A DNA stretch of 64,000 nt from an uncultured Pedosphaera sp. (lineage in GTDB: Bacteria; Verrucomicrobiota; Verrucomicrobiia; Limisphaerales; Pedosphaeraceae). The stretch lies in contig CAIXFN010000081.1 in assembly GCA_903918755.1 (NCBI GenBank), forward strand, positions 124,001 through 188,000, read 5' to 3'. The position numbers and the translations under genes were made by a program. The first letter of the stretch is position 1; every line of letters begins with the position of its first letter. Positions 28,856 to 36,401 of this stretch are shown here, piece after piece. The notes beneath the pieces were generated by a model that saw nothing but the letters and a program-made list of their open reading frames with translations, was not told the origin of the DNA and did no database searches.

Positions 28856-29785
28856 TCAGGTGGTGGTGACCTTGTCGAAAATATTCTTCAACGATCGGCT
28901 GTGACTGCGCACCGCAAATACCGTCACGCCGCTGTCCAGCAGCAGGCCCGTCCACCGCAGGTAGAATGCCGTCGCGTCCTTCACCCGGATGCTGAGCAAA
29001 CCGGTCTCCGCTTCCAGATCAAATCCCAGCAACACACCCGCGTCAAACAAGCACCGCGCCAACTTTTCCGGATTATCACAGTGGATCGACAATTCCTCGG
29101 ACCAATTCTTGAGGTCACCCCGGATTTCCTTCTGGCTGCCGGAGGCCAGGATTCGGCCCCAGTTGAGGACCAGGATGTTTTTGCACAATGATTCCAACTC
29201 GGCCAGAATGTGACTGGAAATCAGGACGCTTACCCCCCCGGCCGCGAGTTGCTTCAATAACAACGCCACTTCCTGGCGGCCCATCGGGTCCAGCCCGTTC
29301 ATGGGCTCATCCAGCACCAGCAGGTCAGGCTCGTGCAGCAGTCCCTGTCCGAGTTTCACCCGCTGTTTCATGCCCTTGGAGTATTGCCCCATCCGCTTGG
29401 ACCAATGCACCCGCGGCAATCCCACGCGATCCAGAATGGCCTCGCACCGCCGTTGCACATCCGCTCCGCGCAACCCGGCCAGTAGCGCCAAACCCGTTAA
29501 CCAATCAAGCGGTCGCAAATCCTTCGGGATCGCCTCGCCTTCCGGACAATACCCGATCCGCCGGATCACGGACGGATTGTTCCAGGGCGCCTGACCGAAC
29601 ACCGTCAGCGAGCCGGAACTGGGTTGCAACTGGCCGGTCACGATTTCGATCAAGGTGCTCTTGCCCGCGCCATTGGGGCCCACCAGTCCGGTCAGCCCGG
29701 CCTCGATGCTGAAGCTGACATTGTTCAGCCCCATCACAATGCCGTACCACCGGCTCAATTCCACCGCCTGGATGACCGTGCTCAT
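28856..29785 (-). CDS. ABC transporter ATP-binding protein
   Basis: The 309-residue protein has Walker A GPNGAGKST, Q-loop region RIGYCPEGEA, the signature variant YSKGMKQRVKLGQ, Walker B LLVLDEPMNGLDP and the H-loop SSHILAEL. The C-terminal about 90 residues are typical of ABC-2 exporters. The start ATG overlaps the stop of the upstream permease (ATGA, 29782-29785), and its partner permease follows after four bases. It energises export of an unknown substrate. Confidence 0.93.
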   Translation of the reverse strand: MSTVIQAVELSRWYGIVMGLNNVSFSIEAGLTGLVGPNGAGKSTLIEIVTGQLQPSSGSLTVFGQAPWNNPSVIRRIGYCPEGEAIPKDLRPLDWLTGLALLAGLRGADVQRRCEAILDRVGLPRVHWSKRMGQYSKGMKQRVKLGQGLLHEPDLLVLDEPMNGLDPMGRQEVALLLKQLAAGGVSVLISSHILAELESLCKNILVLNWGRILASGSQKEIRGDLKNWSEELSIHCDNPEKLARCLFDAGVLLGFDLEAETGLLSIRVKDATAFYLRWTGLLLDSGVTVFAVRSHSRSLKNIFDKVTTT

Positions 29786-30777
29786 TCGGGTTTCACTCGT
29801 TGCCAGATCACGTACGCTGCGCCCCCCAACATCAGGATCATGGCTACCACCGCGCCCCAGATTGTGGGAGCGTTCAGCGCCTCCATCGTTTCCGGATGCA
29901 CGTTGCTCATCATCGTGCTCAGGAGGGGAATGGTGTCCTGCGCCACCTTCAAGTCCGTGCCGGGACCGAAGATGGATAGCGCGATCTGTTGCAGGTTGTA
30001 ATTGAAACTGACATGCCGCAACCAGGGCTGGGTGTGGGTTGCGATGGGGGTGACCACGCCGCCCAACACCCACCACATCATCCAGATGGCCACCGTGGAT
30101 TTCTCCTTCACCGAACACGCCGATATCCCCAGGGCCAGCACGCTGAGCGACGTCAGCGCGATGAAACCAAACAGGAGCAAATGGCCCAGGGCCGCGCGGG
30201 AATGCCAGAAGAAGCCCCAGTCCGGCGCCAACAGGTTCCCCACCAGCCAGGCCGCACACACCGGTCCCAGCCAGGTCATCGTCAACAGTCCGAACGCCGC
30301 GCAAAATTTCCCCAGCACATAGTCCCCGCGATTGATGGCTTTCGCCGAATAAACCACGATGGCGTTGCTGGCCAGATCCCGGGTGATGAGCAGCGGCATC
30401 GCCATGCCCAGCGCGAAAATACTGAACCGCAGGAGAAACATCGCGTAAAAATAAAACGCGACATTTTGGGTGGTTCGCACCGAGATTTGCGGATGCTGCT
30501 CCAGCCAGGTCGTGAGCAATTTCACAAACTGCTGCAGCTCGGGATTAAAATTGGACACCCACTGCACCACAATGCTGTCCGCCACCAGCAATTGCCCGAC
30601 CAGGAACAGGATCCCCGCCGCCGCCAGCGCCGTGCTCCAGCACACCACGATCAGGTTGACCATCCATTTGTTCCGCAGGCAGGCCGTCAGGCTGCTCCCG
30701 GCCACGACCCCGCGCCGCCGCCAGATCCCGAGATGCACTCCATCCCAATGCTGATAACTGGTGTTATGAATTGCCAT
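29782..30777 (-). CDS. ABC-2 type transporter permease
   Basis: The 331-residue protein has six or so membrane segments, the first near VNLIVVCWSTALAAAGILFLVGQLL, and a periplasmic loop (NFNPELQQFVKLLTTWLEQHPQI) before the second. DLASNAIVVYSAKAINRGDYVLGKF is the permease segment commonly found in exporters of the NatAB/gliding type. It overlaps the upstream ATPase gene by 14 bases and the downstream ATPase start by four, so the quartet is one operon. Confidence 0.85.
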   Translation of the reverse strand: MAIHNTSYQHWDGVHLGIWRRRGVVAGSSLTACLRNKWMVNLIVVCWSTALAAAGILFLVGQLLVADSIVVQWVSNFNPELQQFVKLLTTWLEQHPQISVRTTQNVAFYFYAMFLLRFSIFALGMAMPLLITRDLASNAIVVYSAKAINRGDYVLGKFCAAFGLLTMTWLGPVCAAWLVGNLLAPDWGFFWHSRAALGHLLLFGFIALTSLSVLALGISACSVKEKSTVAIWMMWWVLGGVVTPIATHTQPWLRHVSFNYNLQQIALSIFGPGTDLKVAQDTIPLLSTMMSNVHPETMEALNAPTIWGAVVAMILMLGGAAYVIWQRVKPE

Positions 30778-31696
30778 GGGAAAGATTCAAGGCCTGGATG
30801 AACGACTCCTCCAGCGCGTTCGGGCTGGGAATGATTTCGAGCGGCGCCATTTTCAACTCGTGCAGGAGCTGCAACAACGGGTTCAACGACTCCGCCTGGT
30901 GATCCACCTTGAGATGGCCGTTGGACAGGAGTTCGCACGCCCAATTGCGGCGCTGGCACGCCGCCTGCAATTCCAGGTGGCGATCCGCCACCACCACCTC
31001 CGCCGCCCCGCGCTTGCGCGCCTTCAAATTCGCCAGTGAATCATGCACCAGCACCTGGCCGCGCGCGATGATGATGATCTGTTCGCAGATGGACTCCACG
31101 TCATGCAGGAGATGTGAAGATAACACCACGGTGATGCCAAAGGTGTGCCAGAGGCTCGCGACCAATTCGAGGATTTGCGCCTGCCCCTTGGGATCCAAGC
31201 CGTTCGTGGGCTCGTCCAGAAATACCACCTGGGGATCATGGACAATGGCCTGTGCCAGCTTCAACCGCTGCTTCATGCCCGTGGAATAGGTCTCGCACTT
31301 GCGATACCGCTCCTGCCCCATCCCCACGAAATCCAGCATTTCATGCGCCCGCTGGCGCGCCGCCTGGAAGGGCAACCCGCTCAATTGCGCGCACAGTGTC
31401 ACAAACTCACACCCCACCATCCCGGGAATGTGGCAGTCCTGCTCCGGGGCATAACCCACCCGCCGGCGGATTTCCCGCCCCTCCCGACCGACCTCGCGCC
31501 CCAGCAATTTGGCCGATCCGGAGGTGATCGGCTGCAATTGCAGCAGGCATTTCATGAAGGTGCTCTTTCCGGCGCCATTGGGCCCCAGCAACCCGATCGC
31601 GCCGGGCCCCACGGAAAGGCTCACTCCGTCGAGCGCCCGTTGCGGTCCAAAAACCTTGGTCAGGCCCGCCGTTTCAATGATGAGGGGGGAAGCCAT
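30764..31696 (-). CDS. ABC transporter ATP-binding protein
   Basis: The 310-residue ATPase has Walker A GPNGAGKST, signature YSTGMKQRLKLAQ, Walker B VVFLDEPTNGLDP and the switch histidine in SSHLLHDV. It opens a four-gene operon ATPase-permease-ATPase-permease running down to 27688. Two complete ABC-2 exporters could form, or one heteromeric complex. The start is the ATG 31696, just downstream of a 285-base intergenic region shared with the AsnB-like gene. Confidence 0.93.
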   Translation of the reverse strand: MASPLIIETAGLTKVFGPQRALDGVSLSVGPGAIGLLGPNGAGKSTFMKCLLQLQPITSGSAKLLGREVGREGREIRRRVGYAPEQDCHIPGMVGCEFVTLCAQLSGLPFQAARQRAHEMLDFVGMGQERYRKCETYSTGMKQRLKLAQAIVHDPQVVFLDEPTNGLDPKGQAQILELVASLWHTFGITVVLSSHLLHDVESICEQIIIIARGQVLVHDSLANLKARKRGAAEVVVADRHLELQAACQRRNWACELLSNGHLKVDHQAESLNPLLQLLHELKMAPLEIIPSPNALEESFIQALNLSHGNS

Positions 31697-31981
31697 GCGG
31701 AGCCGCCTTAGCGGCGGACCTTCCTACTTGCCAGTTTGGTATAACTGCCAAAATTCATGCTCGAGCCTTAATCCGCCGTCATCGCCATCGCATCCTGCCA
31801 ACACAACCCGGCAGCCACCGGGAAGTTGCAAAAATGATACCGGCCTTCATTCGACCCATCCGCCCGCCAACCGTCACGCAGAATCTTCCCGTAATCCTTC
31901 CCCAAGGCAATCCCAATCCGCCCGGGGGACGGGGATCGGTTTTTCGGTGCACATTTCCCGCGCCTGCGCTAGAGTCGCATC
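31697..31981. promoter_or_regulatory. Divergent intergenic region (ABC operon / AsnB-like cluster)
   Basis: This 285-base interval separates two divergently transcribed multi-gene units and must hold both promoters. It contains GCCAGTTTGGTATAACTGCC (31730-31749), in which TTTGG and CCAAA face each other around TATAACTG, a possible operator-like inverted repeat. No convincing gene is present. Confidence 0.35.
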
Positions 31982-33304
31982 ATGAACTTACAGTATGTGG
32001 AGCAGGTTGTGGACCTGACCGATCCAGGCGCCAATCGACTGCTGAATCTCACCGTGGAGGAGGCGCGGGAACGCATTTTGCACGGGCCAGCGACGGCCGT
32101 GCGGGACATTGAAGGCTCGTTCGCGCTCGTGGCGAAGGAAGGCAAAATCGTCCGCCTCGCCCGCTCCTTGGACCGACCGTTGCGCTACTTCCTCGCCAAG
32201 CGGCACGAAGGCCCCGCGTTGGTGGTGGCGCATCGGATCGACGCCATCCTCGGCTGGCTGCGCCAGCAGGGCTTCGCCGCGCAATTTCATCCCGCCTACA
32301 CCCGGATGGTGCCGGCCCATTATGTCGTGCAAATCCAACTGGTGGGTTGCCCCGACCCGGACCCGGTTTACGAACGGTTTTTCACCCCCGCCCGCAATGC
32401 GTTTTCCACGGACACGACCTCGCTGGGCGAAAATTACATCCGCGCCCTGGCGCGCGAAATCGAGCAATGGATCGGCAGCCTGCCGCCGGGTGATTCCATC
32501 GGCGTCGCCTTCTCCGGCGGCATCGACAGCGGCGCGGTGTTCCTGGTGGCCTACCATTGCCTGTTGAAAATGGGACTGGACCCGGCGCGGTTGAAGGCGT
32601 TCACCCTGGCGGTGGGCGAGGGCCCCGACCTCGCGCAGGCGCGGGCGTTTCTCGAACCCCTCGGTTTGGGCATGTTCCTGGAACCCATCGCGGTCGATCC
32701 CGCCACGCTGAATCCGAACGAAACCATTGGCATCGTGGAAGATTACAAGCAGTTGGACATCGAGTCCGCGACCATGGCGCTCGCGCTCTGCCGCGGCATT
32801 CGCGCGCGTTATCCTGACTGGCGCTGGCTGCTGGACGGCGACGGCGGCGATGAAAATTTGAAGGATTATCCCATCGAGGAGAACCCGGAACTGACCATCC
32901 GGAGCGTCGTCAACAACCGCATGTTGTACCAGGAAGGCTGGGGGCTGGGCACGATCAAGCATTCGCTCACCTACTCCGGCGGCTTGAGCCGTTCTTACAC
33001 CCGCACCTACGCCCCGGCGCGTCACTACCAATTTGAAGGTTTTAGTCCCTTCACGCGACCGAATGTCATCGAGCAGGCCGAAGGCATTCCGTTCATCGCC
33101 CTCACGGATTACAACGTGGAACGCCTTTATGAATTGAAGGGCGAGATCGTGGCCGCCGGCGTCAAAGCCGTGACCGGCCTCGACATGCCCGTGTTTCCCA
33201 AGCGACGATTCCAACACGGCGCGGTACCTGCCGAACAATTCCGCCACCGGTTCTCGCCCCGGGAAGCCGAATACCGCCGGCAATTCCTCAGCCTTTACAG
33301 CTAG
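31982..33304 (+). CDS. Asparagine synthetase-like amidotransferase lacking the N-terminal glutaminase cysteine
   Basis: The 440-residue protein carries the Asn_synthase PP-loop VAFSGGIDSGAV (Ser178-Ser183) that adenylates a carboxylate, and LLDGDGGDENL (285-292). The N-terminal about 120 residues look like a shortened Ntn-type domain (DIEGSFALVAKEGKIVRLARSLDRPLRYF). They begin MNLQ, so the catalytic Cys after the initiator Met of true AsnB is missing. It would therefore use ammonia or another amine, or a different chemistry. It is followed nine bases later by a radical SAM gene. The real substrate is unknown. Confidence 0.82.
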   Translation: MNLQYVEQVVDLTDPGANRLLNLTVEEARERILHGPATAVRDIEGSFALVAKEGKIVRLARSLDRPLRYFLAKRHEGPALVVAHRIDAILGWLRQQGFAAQFHPAYTRMVPAHYVVQIQLVGCPDPDPVYERFFTPARNAFSTDTTSLGENYIRALAREIEQWIGSLPPGDSIGVAFSGGIDSGAVFLVAYHCLLKMGLDPARLKAFTLAVGEGPDLAQARAFLEPLGLGMFLEPIAVDPATLNPNETIGIVEDYKQLDIESATMALALCRGIRARYPDWRWLLDGDGGDENLKDYPIEENPELTIRSVVNNRMLYQEGWGLGTIKHSLTYSGGLSRSYTRTYAPARHYQFEGFSPFTRPNVIEQAEGIPFIALTDYNVERLYELKGEIVAAGVKAVTGLDMPVFPKRRFQHGAVPAEQFRHRFSPREAEYRRQFLSLYS

Positions 33305-33313
33305 GCTCACCGG

Positions 33314-34288
33314 GTGGTTTCGGCCTATCCAGAGCGCGGGCGGACGGCGTGGATCAGCGCGCAACGACCGGACCGAAAACCGGCGGATGCCGGCGTGGCC
33401 GCGGGTTGGTTCCAGGAAAAAGAGCGTAATGCCGCCGGGCAAGTCGTGGATTCAGCGGTCATCCTGCTGACCAACAAAGAATGCCCGTGGCGCTGCCTGA
33501 TGTGTGATCTCTGGCAGCACACCCTCACGGAGTCAGTGCCCGCCGGAGCCATTCCCCGCCAAATCCACCACGCGCTGGCGCAACTGGCGGGGCAGCCGGA
33601 ACAAATCAAACTCTACAACAGTGGGAGCTTTTTCGACCCGGCAGCGATTCCGCCCGACGATTATCCCGCGATCGCCGCCGCCGTGAACAGCGCCCGCCAC
33701 GTGGTGGTGGAATCCCACCCTCGGCTCGTGGGGGAACGGACGTTGGTGTGGCAGAGTTTACTGACCGGCAGTCTGGAGGTCGCCTTGGGCCTGGAAACCA
33801 TTCACCCGGAAATCCTTCCCCGGTTGAACAAGAAATTTACGCTCGCCCACTTTGCCGAAGCCACAAAATTCCTGCGGACCAACAACATCGCCCTGCGCGT
33901 CTTCATATTGGTGCGAACGCCCTTCATGACCGAGGCCGAAGGACTCGATTGGGCGGTTCGATCCGCCGCGTACGCCTTTGCTCAGGGCGCGGCGGTGGTC
34001 TCTTTGATTCCCACGCGGCCCGGCAACGGCGCGCTGGACCGGTTGTTGGCAATCGGGGAATTTGCCCCGCCCCGCCTCGCCACCCTGGAACGCGCACTGG
34101 AGCGCGTGCTCGCCTTGCCACCGCACAGCCGTGACTCCAGCCAACGCGTGTTCGCGGACACGTGGAACTTGGAACTGTTTTCCCATTGCCCCGCCTGCTT
34201 CGCCGCCCGTTGTGCGCGGTTGCACCACATGAACTTGACGCAACAAATTCCTCCTGCCGTCCACTGCGCCGCGTGTCACGAACCATGA
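33314..34288 (+). CDS. Radical SAM protein of the Elp3/TIGR01210-like type
   Basis: The 324-residue protein binds a [4Fe-4S] cluster through Cys57, Cys61 and Cys64 (ECPWRCLMCDLW). Downstream blocks IKLYNSGSFFDPAAIP, HVVVESHPRLVGE, VALGLETIHPEILPRLNKKFTL and RVFILVRTPFMTEAEGL match the layout of the TIGR01210 family that includes the archaeal RaSEA enzyme; function need not be the same. Five more cysteines sit at the C-terminus (Cys292, 295, 300, 318, 321) and could hold a second cluster or zinc. GTG 33314 starts nine bases after the AsnB-like gene, and its TGA overlaps the ATG of the FAD gene. Confidence 0.85.
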   Translation: MVSAYPERGRTAWISAQRPDRKPADAGVAAGWFQEKERNAAGQVVDSAVILLTNKECPWRCLMCDLWQHTLTESVPAGAIPRQIHHALAQLAGQPEQIKLYNSGSFFDPAAIPPDDYPAIAAAVNSARHVVVESHPRLVGERTLVWQSLLTGSLEVALGLETIHPEILPRLNKKFTLAHFAEATKFLRTNNIALRVFILVRTPFMTEAEGLDWAVRSAAYAFAQGAAVVSLIPTRPGNGALDRLLAIGEFAPPRLATLERALERVLALPPHSRDSSQRVFADTWNLELFSHCPACFAARCARLHHMNLTQQIPPAVHCAACHEP

Positions 34289-35847
34289 AGTCCAATCATT
34301 TTCAAATTGCGGTAGTGGGAGCGGGGTTTGGCGGCGCGCTCACGGCCATGATCGCCCGGCGACTGGGCTTCTCCGTGGTGCTGCTGGAGCGCGGACGCCA
34401 CCCCCGCTTCGCGATTGGCGAATCTACTACCCCGCTCACCAACCTGCTGCTCGAGGAAATTGCCGACGGCTTCTCTCTGCCGTTCCTGCGCCCCTTGTGC
34501 AAATGGGGATCGTGGCAGCGCGAACGCCCGGAACTGGCCTGCGGTTTGAAGCGCGGCTTCACCTTCTACCATCACGAACTGGACCGTCCCTTCGCGCCCG
34601 ATCCCGAGCATCGCCGCCAGTTGATGGTCGGCGCCAGCCCGCGGGATGAGGTCGCGGATACGCATTGGTACCGGCCGGATTTCGACCAATACCTGGTGCG
34701 CGAGGCGGAGCGCTTGGGCGTGGATTACCGGGATGAAGTCGGGGGACTGGAAATCTCCGAGTTTCGGGAAGGCTGGCAATTTCACGGCCAGCGTCACGAC
34801 GTACCGTTGGAAATCACCGCGGATTTTGTCATCGACGCCACCGGCCCGCGCGGCTTCCTGCATCGCGCCTGGCAACTGCCCGAGGAACCGTTTGCCGGAC
34901 TACCGCCCACCCAGGCGTTGTTCAGTCATTTCACCGGCGTCGCCCCCCTGCCGGCCTGCTTCGATCCGGGCCATCCCGCCCCGCCCTTCCCGCCGCTCAA
35001 TGCCGCCGTGCACCACGTTTTCCCCGGCGGCTGGGTCTGGGTATTGACCTTTAACAACAGCATCACCAGCGCCGGTGTAGCTGTCACGGATGCCCTCGCC
35101 AGTGACCTCAACCTGGCCGAAGGCGCCCCCGCATGGCAGCAACTCCTGCACAGATTGCCCTCGTTGGGCGAAATGTTCCAATCCGCCCAGGCCACCGTGC
35201 CCTTCGTCCACCAACCCCGCCTCGCCTTCCAAAGCACCCGGCTCACCGGACCGGGCTGGGCGCAACTTCCGTCCGCCGCCGGCGTGATCGATCCCCTGCT
35301 CTCCACCGGCTTTCCCCTCACGCTGCTGGGCATCACCCGGCTGGCGCGCATCCTCGAACTGCACTGGAACCGACCGTCATTCCAACCGGCGTTGGAAAAT
35401 TACGCGCGGCAAACACGCAGCGAATTGCAAATCACCGCCCGCCTCGTGGGCGCCCTGTACGCCACCATGGACCGGTTCGAGGTGTTCAAGTCCTTGACCC
35501 TGCTCTACTTCGCCGCCGCAAGTTACTCGGAATCCGCCCGCCGCCTTGGAAAAACCCATCTCGTGGATTCCTTTCTGCTCGGGAACAATCCTGCGTTCCG
35601 CTCGGCCCTCGATGAATTTTGCACCGCGACCACGAATGGTCCGCTCTCCGCCCCCGAAGCTGAATCCCTGGCCTCCCGCATCCGCGCCGCGATCGCCCCC
35701 TTCGACGTAGCCGGATTGACCGACCAAACGCGGGATCCGTGGTATCCGTCCGATGTCCAGGACTTGCTGGAAAACGGCGCCAAATTAGACGCCAGCCGCG
35801 CAGAGATTATGCGCATGCTGGAAAAATGCGGTTTGGGCGCGGAGTGA
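34285..35847 (+). CDS. FAD-dependent oxidoreductase, tryptophan-halogenase-like
   Basis: The 520-residue flavoprotein begins with the dinucleotide motif VVGAGFGG (10-17) followed by LLERGRHPRFAIGESTTPLTNLLL, typical of flavin-dependent halogenases and related monooxygenases. RPDFDQYLVREAERLGVDY and FVIDATGPRGFL follow, and GGWVWVLTFNN stands where halogenases have WxWxIP. The lysine that defines true halogenases could not be placed with certainty. ATG 34285 overlaps the radical SAM stop, so the three genes 31982-35847 are coupled. Membrane segments are not evident. Confidence 0.85.
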   Translation: MKSNHFQIAVVGAGFGGALTAMIARRLGFSVVLLERGRHPRFAIGESTTPLTNLLLEEIADGFSLPFLRPLCKWGSWQRERPELACGLKRGFTFYHHELDRPFAPDPEHRRQLMVGASPRDEVADTHWYRPDFDQYLVREAERLGVDYRDEVGGLEISEFREGWQFHGQRHDVPLEITADFVIDATGPRGFLHRAWQLPEEPFAGLPPTQALFSHFTGVAPLPACFDPGHPAPPFPPLNAAVHHVFPGGWVWVLTFNNSITSAGVAVTDALASDLNLAEGAPAWQQLLHRLPSLGEMFQSAQATVPFVHQPRLAFQSTRLTGPGWAQLPSAAGVIDPLLSTGFPLTLLGITRLARILELHWNRPSFQPALENYARQTRSELQITARLVGALYATMDRFEVFKSLTLLYFAAASYSESARRLGKTHLVDSFLLGNNPAFRSALDEFCTATTNGPLSAPEAESLASRIRAAIAPFDVAGLTDQTRDPWYPSDVQDLLENGAKLDASRAEIMRMLEKCGLGAE

Positions 35848-35948
35848 GCTTCGCCAGCCTGCGGCGGAAGAGGTTGACGGCGACGGAATGCCCCACCCCA
35901 CCGAGCCATGGATCACTTCAAAAACAGCCAATTTGAGGGGCTTCGCAG

Positions 35949-36284
35949 TTATTTCCAATCTACTGGCGCATATGCTTCCCAATGGACAACGGCTTTACTC
36001 TCCGGATGAATCTCAACAGTAAAATCTGCCTCGGCAACCTGCACCCTGCCGCGCAAAAGCGTCACGCCGGTGAACGGCAGCAATTCTGCGCGGCGGTGTC
36101 TCAGTCGCTCCGTCCAATCTGGCCCTCGAGGATTCAAGCGAATCTGCTCATCGAGAAACACAATGTAGGACTGGTCGAATCGATGCTCCTCCAAAGCCGT
36201 GACTTCAGCCGCGTGTTCGCGAAGCAATGCGGGCAGAGACTCCATCCCGCGAACGGCCGCTACGAATAGTTCACGGGAATTCAT
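35949..36284 (-). CDS. Hypothetical protein
   Basis: A 111-residue protein starting MNSRELFVAAVRGMESLPALLREHAAEV, with a helical first half and a beta-rich end (VTLLRGRVQVAEADFTVEIHPESKAVVHWE). No signal peptide or known domain was recognised. ATG 36284 is preferred because GGTGAG lies upstream; an ATG at 36383 would add 33 unconvincing residues. It sits between the second ECF cassette and the FAD gene, on the same strand as the former. Confidence 0.55.
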   Translation of the reverse strand: MNSRELFVAAVRGMESLPALLREHAAEVTALEEHRFDQSYIVFLDEQIRLNPRGPDWTERLRHRRAELLPFTGVTLLRGRVQVAEADFTVEIHPESKAVVHWEAYAPVDWK

Positions 36285-36401
36285 AAGCTGCTCACCACAG
36301 GAAAAGTGTGGCTGGATTGCGGCGAAAATCGAGTGCTTTCCATTGCCTTCAAACGAGCAAAAGCCGGTAATGGAATCCATCATACAATCTTTTCACGCCC
36401 C

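Noticed and set aside
31834-32112. Possible precursor-peptide gene upstream of the AsnB-like gene
   Set aside because: The 92-codon frame overlaps the AsnB-like start and encodes Pro/Arg-rich sequence without a leader-core pattern.
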